Below, one piece after another: positions 55,682 through 64,000 of a stretch of DNA of 64,000 nucleotides (position 1 is the stretch's first letter; every line of letters starts with the position of its first letter). The notes under the pieces are model-generated. The model was not told the DNA's origin. It made no database searches and saw only the letters and a list, made by a program, of their open reading frames with translations. Made by a program: the position numbers and the translations under genes. The stretch is from Nelumbo lutea (taxonomy: Eukaryota > Streptophyta > Magnoliopsida > Proteales > Nelumbonaceae). The stretch lies in NCBI GenBank assembly GCA_022828595.1, contig JAKGHH010000005.1:69001655-69065654 (forward strand). Reading direction: 5' to 3'.

Positions 55682-56639
55682 ATTTATCTCTTATTTCCTA
55701 TCTAACCAAACATTACATTGTCTAATTCAAGGTTTTAACGCATCCAAAATTACAACACGTCAACACCCCCTGATGGAAACTTGTCAGCCGTCCATTGCGA
55801 CAGATGATATACATGATAAACGCCGGGTATTATGTTGTCCAAATGTCCAGATTTCAATCTTATGTCAGTGAAGTTCTGATCATGTGAGGGCTTTGCGCCA
55901 GTTCGCCTCTTCTTTTTTTCTCCGAGAAAATCCCGAGTTCCCGGAGAAACATGCCCCCCACACTACGCGCTTCAAAAACGCGCCACATGCACATGTCGGC
56001 GTGCATTGAGAACATCCATTTATCGTCCACGGTATCTTTACGAGTTCGCCCTTTTGCTACGACATTGTCGTAGTAGCCAAAGGCTAAAATCGAAAGGGTG
56101 CCCTTTACTATGAAACGGGATCTGTTCCTCACAAACGGCCGCCTCACATGCACATGAATCGTGCATTGCGAATATTTTCGATGAATAATAATTAATAAGT
56201 GCGGGAGGTGTTATAAGGCGCTGTGAGGCGTCCGTCAGACGTGAGGAGCAGATTCGGTCACTTTTATTATGGGGTCTTTGACGTCTGAAGATCCCTGTAC
56301 TTTGCTTATCCGTCGTTATAATATTTTTTAATTTCCATATTATCCTTATATAATAATATTGGAGAAAAACACTTTTCATCTTTCCCGCCTTTCTCTCTCT
56401 CCCTCTCTCTCTCTTCCCCTTCCCCTTTCTCTCCTCCCCTTTCTTCTTTCCGATCTCCTCTGTTTTCCGTTCCTTGCAATTCTAGGTGAGGAATTGGGAT
56501 TACTCAAAAGAAGCTTATTGAAACAGGAAAACCCAGAGCAAAAGAAGTTGTCTAGATCTGTGCTTGCTGATGTAGATACCCGTCTCCGGAGAAAACCAGC
56601 TACAGCTCGAGCATTTTGAATTGGTGGCCAATATTTCTC
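55682..56639. other. Intergenic with a pyrimidine-rich tract
   Basis: CACATGCACATG followed by GTGCATTG recurs at 55984-56007 and 56143-56168. A CT-rich tract spans 56388-56450. No gene is recognised. Confidence 0.4.
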
Positions 56640-57220
56640 TTTGACATGATGGGTTCTCAATCTGCCTAACCATCGACAATGCCGATTTCCTCACACACGT
56701 TGGGAAATCAGCAACATGCTGAACGCCGTGCACGCGCTAAAGAAGCTCGCCAGCTCCACCGCCACCTGCAATTCCTGCCGTGACTCACCCACCACCACGC
56801 ACATTATACTGCAAATCCCGCTCATAGTCGTGAACACTAGCGTCGAACTTCTCCTGCTCAATTTTTCGATAAGAAAGAACGTCAGCAACGACGACGGCAG
56901 CTCTGATAAGGCGTTGAAGGTGATGCTCAAGTAGACATTGAAGGCCAGGTTTCCGACCCCCAAAGACATCCCGTAGTACACCATTCCGATGCCAAAACCG
57001 ACGGTCATCACTGCCATTAACCATTGAAAGGCCCACTTTTTCTCCACCAATGCCTTGATAGCAGAGTAGAGATTGCCGTCGAACATCTCCGGTACGATGG
57101 ATATGATGGAGAAGCTCACACTTAACCTGAAGCTACTTTGATTCCTCGTGGTTATGGTTCTTAACGCCTCGATTGCCTCATTTTTGCGTCCTTTCACCAG
57201 GAGCCATCTCGGTGATTCGC
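56640..57220 (-). pseudogene. Organic cation/carnitine transporter (OCT, MFS) fragment
   Basis: Read on the minus strand, homology starts at ESPRWLLVKGRKNEAIEAL (about 57215), the MFS motif after span 6. It continues through FGIGMVYYGMSLGVGNLAFN, NALSELPSSLLTFFL and FFSACTAFSMLLI. About 20 bases are then missing with a frame change, and FPTCVRKSALSMVRQ follows in another frame to about 56655. The N-terminal half and the last spans are absent, and sequence on both sides is unrelated. In intact plant OCT proteins this stretch covers roughly the 6th to 10th spans of 12. It is a truncated, frameshifted copy. An upstream ATG at 57299 extends the frame with no homology. Confidence 0.82.
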
Positions 57221-57299
57221 GCACTTGGGCTGTATCCTTTTCTGAATTTTCTTTCAAGTTGTGCATTTGGGTTTCTTTCATTTCGATACCATGGAACAC

Positions 57300-57760
57300 A
57301 TGTAGACCCGTTATATTCTCTGCTAATGCATATGGAATAGATTGGGTTAAGAGTCTTAAGACTTAGGATCGTTATTCATATGGGTTTCTAAGAAGATAGA
57401 ACTGATAGTCTATTTGATGGGGTTCTGTCTATTGTGATCAACTGGATGTGTAATCGGGTTACGGTTAAGGTTTCTGAGCTTGGATGAGAAAAATAGTTCT
57501 GGGTGTCAAGGGCAATTGAATAGGAACACGATTGTGAATGGTTCCAGGGAATTTAGATTTGTTGGGATACTTGAGATGATAAATTGGAGTTTCGGTGTGC
57601 AAAGGGAATTTAATGAGCAACAAGGTCGTAGGAATTGCAACAGAGATCGTGGGTGATAGCAGTCGTCGTCTCTGAGATATCGCTATTTGTGGGCATCAGT
57701 GTCGTGGTCTTCGTTCGTGATGAAGGAAGATTTGGCCCAACCTCACAGTTATGCGACACG
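57300..57760. other. Intergenic between the OCT fragment and the Tat LTR
   Basis: No recognisable gene or repeat. The 5' half of the transporter is not here. Confidence 0.45.
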
Positions 57761-57873
57761 TGACAGCTCGACACAAAAGTAAGCCTAAGGCGCAAGCACC
57801 AAGGGGAGAAACCAGCGGTTCGAACTCTCTACTAGGGGCCCGAGCTCACCTTTGCCCCAAACCAGAAAGTAAT

Positions 57874-58019
57874 CCGAACTGGCTTGCCTTGTAATAGCTC
57901 GGGATACCCCTCGCCGAACTGGCCTGCCTTGTATCAGCTCGGGATGCACCTCGCCGAACTAGCCTGTCTTGTAACAGTTAGGGATGCACCTTGTTGAACT
58001 GACATGCCCTATACATACC
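57874..58019 (+). repeat. 40-bp tandem repeat in the Tat LTR, about 3.6 copies
   Basis: Units at 57874-57913, 57914-57953, 57954-57993 and a partial unit from 57994. Each begins CCGAACTGGC or a close variant and contains AGCTCGGGATRCMCCTCG. Confidence 0.92.
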
Positions 58020-58337
58020 TCCGAACTCAAGACTTCGCCCCGCTCACCACTCCACCACATCACTTTCAAGGCACCAAAACCAAACAAATCGTACTATGCT
58101 TGACACTGAGGAAGTCTTTACCCGAGGGTGCCGCACCTGACTGACTTGGGATCTGACGCCTAACTGCCGCACTCTAAACGGCCACCTGCCACCGCCTCCT
58201 GACACTGCCATCTCCAGTTGGAGAGACGGTTAGGTAGTGACGGTTCCGTCCCAATAGAAAGGACGACGGCCGAATTGACAGACGCAAGGGTAATCATACC
58301 CGACCTAACAAGGGCCTCGGAGCAAGTGCACGAAGTG

Positions 58338-58347
58338 ATTATAAAAG
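58338..58347 (+). promoter_or_regulatory. Probable TATA box of the Tat LTR
   Basis: ATTATAAAAG is followed by a C-rich stretch, the usual position of the transcription start in Tat LTRs, about 205 bp before the LTR end. Confidence 0.55.
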
Positions 58348-58554
58348 CCCCCTGCCCCCAACAAACAAGGTATGTGAACTTTGCGCTATCTGGTCTACAC
58401 TTCGCCTTTGAGAGATTACTGACTTGAGCTTCGGAGCTATCCCACCGGGTTCCCCTCGGAGTTCTCCCATCTTTCCCGTTTCAGGCTCCCCGATGCTCCA
58501 GCCCAGAGGCGAGTTCGTTGACAGCTAAGACCGGCCGGATTGCGCTCCATCAAT

Positions 58555-58571
58555 TGGCGCCGTCTGTGGGA
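58555..58571 (+). other. Primer-binding site of the Tat element
   Basis: TGGCGCCGTCTGTGGGA follows the LTR after the dinucleotide AT. This sequence is the usual site in plant Tat elements. I do not assign the primer tRNA. Confidence 0.8.
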
Positions 58572-58649
58572 AAGCTTCCAAAAGCCTCCCTCTAAATCTC
58601 TTTTGCCTACCCTTATTTCAAAAACTCCAACACCCACTCCAACACCGAA

Positions 58650-60655
58650 ATGGCCTCCTTCAGTAGTGTTGGACGTGGAACCGAAACAGCCACTACCGGA
58701 GAACAACTTCATGTTCCAGCAGTGTGCATTGGGCAGTTCACCATCCCCCTTTTAGTGGATGGGATCCCAAGTTAGAATGTGCCACAAGCGGTGGCACCTT
58801 TAAACACTCCCTCGCTGAACATTCCCCTTCCACCCCCCATCGAAACCAACTTCGCGGAACCAACTGCTGTCCCACTAGCAGCCCGCCAAAACCAGCTAGA
58901 TGACCTCATGCAATGCATGCGGGCAATGCAGGCACAAATGCAACAATTCCAACAGCACCAACTCCAGCAACACTAGGTGTTGCACCACCTCTCCCAACAC
59001 CATTATCAACAACAGTTCCTCAGCTACCCTTGAACCAACCACTGCTTCCACCCCGACACCCCGTTTCAAAGTTGGTCAAGGCCTCCTCTCAAAGTGGACG
59101 ACCTCACCAAGGAGAGACTTCTCGACCACAAAACCCCCCTAATAGTTAGGCCTCATCCTCGGGCCGAAAGCAAAGAAAGATCACCCCCGCCTCGCAGCCC
59201 GCGGGTGGGTCAAGAACCTCGCCAACAAAGTAACCTTGGCCCTCCAAGCCCGAGTTCCCACTCACGGAGAACTGCTTCAGTGCCTTAGCAGCAGGCCAAC
59301 ATTCCGGGCCCATCGAGCTTGGCAACACAGAGGCAAGCAGCGCCAGCACTAAGCCCACTCAAAGAAGGCGCCGACGAAGTCGCCGAACTACTACCTGCGT
59401 GCTACCCGAGCTTAGAGGCAAGGAAGAAACGAGCTCGGGCGAGGTAAAAACCATCCCCTTTCTCTCAGTTCCTTCCCCCCTTTCAGCAGAACTTTTGGCA
59501 GTTCCCTTGCCTAGAGATTTCAAACTCCCTTCTCTGGACAAGTATGATGGGTCCTTTGACCCCAACGACCACGTCGATGTGTTTCAGTCGCAAATGCACC
59601 TCGCTAGGGAAAGCGAGTCGTGCATGTGTGTGGCCTTCACCACCACCTTCAGAGGGGTGGTCCGCACCTGGTATCGGAACCTAGCTTCCGGGTCAATAAG
59701 AAGCTGGCCCCAGTTCGTGCAGATCTTCACTGCGCACTTTGTTACCAGCAAAAGGTGTCCCAGAACCGAGGAAAGTATCTTCGGGGTAATCCAAAGAGAG
59801 GGAGAACCCATCCGGAGCTACATCAAACAGTTCAATGAGGCATGTTTGTAGATCCCTCGGTTAGACCCCGTGGTACAGCTCGCCACGGCCAAAAGAGGGG
59901 TGACGCACAAAGAGTTCAAGTGGCACATGGTGGCCAGCCAGCCAGCAACTGTGGCCGACTTCCTTAAGCTCGCGGACAAGTTTATGAGAATAAAGGAAGA
60001 GATAAACCAGAGAAACGAAGGCGGGGTTGAAAAAAGAAAAAGAGAAGGCGAGCCCTCCAACCCCAGCGACGGAAGAGGCCAGAACCGAGAGGCGAAGCCA
60101 AGCCAGCCGTCCCGAGCTCCCTTAGCAGTTCAGACGGATTAGACGCCATTGAACGCAAGGCGGACCGAGATTCTGATGGCGATCAAGGACGCCCCTTACG
60201 TAAAGTGGCTACCTCGCCTGAAGAGCAACCCCAACGAGAGGAACAAAAATTTATATTGTAGTTTTCGTAAAGTTCACGGTCATAGCACCAAGCAATGTAA
60301 TAATCTTCGCGACGAGATAGAAGGACTCATCCGTCGCGGGTACTTAAGAAAATTTGTACATTATGACAATAGTAATAAAGTAGGTCGGCAAGGGGAACAT
60401 GGGAAGGATGTCCCCGAGCCGAGCAACAGACCGGCCGAAGCCTTGCAGCGACCTCCCCCAGAAGAAAGGCCAGTCTGGGGTACCATCCACGTGATAGTGG
60501 GCGGTTCGATGGTGGCAGGATGCTTCGGCGGCAGCAAGGACGTCAGTTCGCGAAGCAGCCTGAGAGGAGCAGAACCCTCCCAAGAGGCCGAAGAAGGAAG
60601 AACCGATCTTTTTTACAGAAGACGACGCGTGAGGTGTCCACTACCCCCATGACGA
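58650..60655 (+). pseudogene. Tat gag, broken
   Basis: An ATG at 58650 opens MASFSSVGRG and continues, past a TAG at about 58776, to a Gln-rich helix (QAQMQQFQQHQLQQH) and another TAG at about 58974. After a frame change the gag core is read from 59399: FKLPSLDKYDGSFDPNDHV, FTTTFRGVVRTWYRNL, IQREGEPIRSYIKQFNEA. There is a TAG at 59849-59851 and another at 60140-60142. The region CSFRKVHGHSTKQC with a following LRDEIEGLIRRGYL is the Tat-type knuckle and tail. Confidence 0.86.
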
Positions 60656-62760
60656 CGCACTCGTCATAAAGCTAAGGATCAGTGACTTCGAAGTCCGGCG
60701 CGTACTGGTGGACTCAGGTAGTTCGGCGGACATCGTATTCAAATTAGCGTTCGACCAATTGCAATTGCAGAAAAGCGATTTGAAACCCGCTCACACTCCT
60801 CTGGTAGGCTTCACCGGAGAGGAAGTCAGGCCCTTGGGAAAAATAACAGTACCTATGGAAGTAGGCACATGACCGTGCGCGGTAAGACTCAACCACGATT
60901 TCCTGGTGGTCGCGACCCCCTCTCCATACAACGCCATAATAGGGCGACCAATTACGCATATTCTGCATGCGATGGTCTCCACCTATTACCTGGCAATGAA
61001 GTTCCCCACGGACTTCGGTGTGGGGGTAGCGCGGGGCGACCAACTTGAGTCCTGCAAGTGCTATGTTGCCGCCCTGAAGGGAAAAACCAAGGCAGCCGAC
61101 GATCTCGAACTAGAGCGACCTGCGGAGCAGGGCGAGGAATGAGCTTCGCACACTGAGGAAGCAGTCGCAGTCCCAGCCTCGGCTACAGATCCGGCGCGAA
61201 CACTATAGATCGGTGCCTCCGTCAACGAGCCTTTGCGAACTGAACTAGTGAATTTCTTACTCCAAAATTTAGATATTTTTGCATGGTCCGCGGCAGATAT
61301 GCCCGGTATTGACCTTGGCCTTATAACTCACAAGCTTAACACTGACCTTGTAGTCAGACCCATTAGACAGAAGAAATGCAACTTAGCCCCGGAGCATTGG
61401 AGGGCGGTCGACGAATAAGTCGAAAAGCTCCTCACAGTGGACTTCATAAGGGAAGTTCATTACCCGAGCTGGGTAGCCAACCCAGTGCTGGTGAAAAAAG
61501 CCAACGGCAAGTGGCACATGTGCGTCGACTACACCGACCTGAACCGAGCTTGCCCAAAAGACTGCTTCCCCCTGCCCCGAATTGACCGCCTGGTGGACGC
61601 AACCTCGGGGCACTAGCTGCTAAGCTTCCTGGACGCCTACTCAGGCTACAACCAGATCAAGATGGACCAGTCCGACCAAGAAAAAACCAACTTCATTACC
61701 GACTTCGGCCTGTACTGTTACAAGGTCATGCCCTTCGGGCTAAAGAATGCTGGTGTGACCTTTCAAAGAGTTGTAAATAAACTTTTTCGGCCTTTGATTG
61801 GCATGAAAATCGAATGTTATGTAGACGACATGGTCGTCAAAACACAGTTTTCGCAAGAATTAATAAAAGACTTGGATTCTGTCTTCCAAATCCCGCGTCA
61901 ATATAACATGAGACTAAACCCAAACAAGTGCGTCTTCGGTGTCACCTCGGGTAAGTTTCTAGGATACATTGTCTACCGGTGCGGTATTGAGGCCAACCCG
62001 GACAAAATAAAGGGCATCCTTGATATGAGACCACATCGGAAAGTAAAAGAAGTTCAAAGGCTAAACGGTCGCATAGCCGCTCTGAGCCGCTTCATGTCCA
62101 AGTCAGCAGACCATTGCCTGCCTTTCTTCAAGGCAATCAAAGGCAAAGGGTTCGAATGGACCCGAGATTGCTAGCTCACGTTCGATGAGCTAAAAACTTA
62201 CCTCACCACCGTACCAACCATAGCCAAACCCAAGGAGGGCGAGGTCTTAGAACTGTACCTCTCGGAGAGCGACGAAGTGGTTAGTTTGGTATTAGTAAAA
62301 CAAGTAGATCGGGTCCAGTGGCCCATCTATTATGTTAGTAAAATTCTGCAGGGAGTAGAAACAAGGTACCCGCAGATAGAAAAAATTGCCTACGCACTGG
62401 TGATATCAGCTCAGAAACTCCGCCCATACTTCCAAGCTCACACCGTCGTCGTCTTAACCGACAAACCCCTAAGACAAGTCTTGCTGAAGCTCGAGGTCTC
62501 CGGTAGGCTGACGAAGTGGGCCATCGAACTCAGCGAGTACGATCTCTAGTACAAACCACGGACCGCAATTAAGGCCTAAGCTTTGACAGATTTTATCGCC
62601 GAGTGCACTTTCAGCCACGAAGCCCTACAGGTTGAGCGCAAGGTCCCTAGTTCGGGCGAACCCGAAGCTCCCGAGCCAATAGAGTCTGAACCCCGTGAAG
62701 TAGCAGCCAGTGTAGCATCTCTCCTGGTCAGGCGAAATGCGAACTAGGATGAGGAGCCCT
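60620..62760 (+). pseudogene. Tat protease, reverse transcriptase and first RNase H, broken
   Basis: Protease: VLVDSGSSADIVF at about 60702-60740, with intact D-S-G, after a frameshift near 60620. RT: DYTDLNRACPKDCFPLPRID, LDAYSGYNQIKM, VMPFGLKNAGVTFQ and YVDDMVVK (about 61819-61842), the YxDD catalytic pair kept. RNase H: PIYYVSKIL and YALVISAQKLRPYF. All of RT through the second RNase H is in one frame, interrupted by single stops at about 61416, 61614, 62172, 62547, 62577, 62745 and 62758. This is a frame that decayed by point changes more than by indels. Confidence 0.9.
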
Positions 62761-63140
62761 AGATCCTTCACGTGGATGGTTCCTCGAACAAGCAAGGCAG
62801 CGGGGCTGGAATAGTTTTATGTGGCCCGGGCGGCACAAAATTAGAATACGCACTACGCTTCGAGTTCGCGGCATCCAACAACGAGGCAGAGTACGAAGCA
62901 CTGATAGCCGGGCTGAACCTAGCGCAAAAGGTAAAGGCAAAGCACTTAGTCATCTGCAGCGATTCCCAGCTCGTGGTCAACCAAGTTACGGGCGAGTATA
63001 AAGCATGCGAGCTCTCCATAATCGCATATTTGGCGAAAGTAAAAGAGGCCCTGCTCAACTTCCAATCACACTTCATCAGGCAAATCCCGAGGCCAGAGAA
63101 CACTGAGGCCGACGCTCTGTCCTGGTTAGCCAACACAAGT
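62761..63140 (+). pseudogene. Second, archaeal-type RNase H domain of the Tat element
   Basis: LHVDGSSNKQGSGAGIVL, NNEAEYEALIAGL, SDSQLVVNQVTGEY and NTEADALSWLA carry the D-E-D-D catalytic set in the order expected for RNase HI of the archaeal type. It follows the usual RNase H and precedes integrase. The domain itself is uninterrupted from 62761 on; the stops at 62745 and 62758 lie just before it. Confidence 0.9.
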
Positions 63141-64000
63141 CACAACAACATGAGAACCGTGTACATAGAGGATTTACCTCAGCCTAGTATTCTCGGGGGG
63201 GCAGAGGAGGTTGCTCCCGTCCTCGAAGCAGAGCCGAGCTGGATCGACCCACTCGCGAGCTTCTTGATAGACGAAACCCTCCCTGCAGAATGCAATGCGG
63301 CCAAGAGGGTGCAGCGCCAGGCAGCCAAATACGTCATAATAGACGAACGGTTATACCGACGGTCCTACACGCTCCCCTACTTGTGTTGCCTGCGACCTGC
63401 CGAAGCCGAGTTCGTACTCAGTGACACTCATGAAGGCCTGTGCGACGGACACTTGGGGGGCAGAGCACTCGCCCAAAAAGCACTTCGACAAGGATATTAC
63501 TGGCCAACGATGAGGGCAGAAGCTGTCGAGTTCGTCAGAAAATGCAACAAGTGTCAGAAGCACGCCAATATCCACCATCAGCCTGCTTCCGACCTCAAAT
63601 ACCTTACCAGCCCGTGGCCCTTTGCACAATGGGGCATCGACCTCCTGGGGCCATTCCCGCCAGCAACAGGTGGAAGAAAATTCCTAGTTGTTGAAGTAGA
63701 TTACTTCACGAAGTGGATAGAAGCCGAACCTCTGGCAACTGTTACGGCCCGAAACATATAAAACTTCTTTTGGAAGAACATAGTATGTCGTTTCGGGTTA
63801 CCTCGGGTACTAACTTCCGACAATGGCAAGCAGTTCGAGGATATCAAGTTCCAAGAATGGTGCAAGGATATGGGGATTCGAAAAAACTTCACATCAGTCG
63901 CGCACCTGCAGGAAAATGGTCAGACGGAAGTAATGAACAGAGCTATCCTTCGTGGACTGAAAGCATGTCTAGATCGAGCTAAGGGGTTGTGGGCCGAAGA
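63141..64000 (+). pseudogene. Tat integrase, cut by window end
   Basis: The zinc-binding His/Cys set (HEGLCDGH, then CNKCQKH) is at about 63427-63560. The core has an Asp in WGIDLLGPFPP, an Asp in LTSDNGKQF, and a Glu in NGQTEVMNRAI near 63925. One stop (TAA, 63759-63761) interrupts it. The C-terminus and 3' LTR are beyond the window. Confidence 0.88.

Larger units (their letters stand above)
57761..58552 (+). repeat. 5' LTR of the Tat element
   Basis: The 3' end (CATCA, 58548-58552) is fixed by the PBS two bases later. The start is less sure: TGACAGCTCG at 57761 is the best TG candidate, giving about 792 bp. No second LTR is in the window to confirm it. Confidence 0.6.
57761..64000 (+). mobile_element. 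Ty3/gypsy Tat-lineage retrotransposon, 5' part, decayed
   Basis: A 5' LTR, a PBS, long gag, protease, RT, RNase H, a second (archaeal-type) RNase H and integrase follow in order and run off the window. The extra RNase H between the first RNase H and integrase marks the Tat branch (Retand/Ogre group). The element is richer in G and C than its surroundings. More than ten in-frame stops and at least two frameshifts make it inactive. Confidence 0.92.

Noticed and set aside
55860..56379. Two overlapping minus-strand open frames with several Cys and Arg residues.
   Set aside because: No family resemblance. A repeated CACATGCACATG segment and general composition explain them.
57800..57840. GGTTCGAACTC in the Tat LTR looks like a tRNA T-loop.
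   Set aside because: No D-arm, anticodon or acceptor stem around it. Similar phrases are common in LTRs of this group.
58437..61613. Many long frames on the opposite strand and in shifted frames of the Tat element.
   Set aside because: Shadows of gag and pol in GC-rich DNA; they match no protein motif.

Overview
The window is plant nuclear DNA, almost certainly from an angiosperm. The evidence is spliced genes with canonical GT-AG introns, a photorespiratory serine hydroxymethyltransferase gene with a plant exon layout, plant-type LTR retrotransposons (Copia, chromovirus, Tat), a tRNA-derived SINE, many hAT-like MITEs, and AT-rich intergenic DNA. I cannot name the species. Only two genes look intact in 64 kb. 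Most of the rest is transposon-derived or decayed.

Layout. 1-3968: the 3' part of a decayed Copia element ending in a 260-bp LTR, inserted in an intron of an oligopeptide transporter (OPT4-type) gene. 4307-12577 (minus): exons 4 to 1 of that OPT gene (copy A), whose second intron is stretched to 5.8 kb by repeats. 12.6-21.6 kb: intergenic DNA with a LINE 3' end, a chromovirus-like gag fragment, MITEs and a 728-bp element with long inverted ends. 21655-26640: a near full-length but coding-dead chromovirus. 27261-32400 (minus): a second OPT copy (B), a pseudogene holding exons 2, 5 and 6. 35357-40365 (plus): a CorA-like Mg2+ transporter gene of four exons, whose first intron carries nested MITEs. 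40.4-43.4 kb: repeats, including a 267-bp foldback. 43382-50530 (plus): mitochondrial serine hydroxymethyltransferase, 15 exons, 518 codons, apparently intact. 51-56 kb: MITEs and simple repeats. About 56640-57220 (minus): a broken fragment of an organic cation/carnitine transporter. About 57761-64000: a Tat-lineage Ty3/gypsy element with a second, archaeal-type RNase H, running off the window end.

The most informative story is the OPT pair. The two copies align through intron sequence, so they arose by duplication of genomic DNA, not by retroposition. They decayed differently: B lost exon 1 and a 1-kb block holding exactly exons 3 and 4, and also has a lost splice acceptor, a frameshift and a duplicated 3' end. 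A keeps open exons 1-4 but appears to lack one base at the exon 3 donor and has a Copia insertion in intron 4. No operon-like or defence-like system is present. The unusual structures are the foldback at 41.4 kb, the self-complementary array at 52.3 kb, and hAT-like MITEs whose target-site duplications can still be read.
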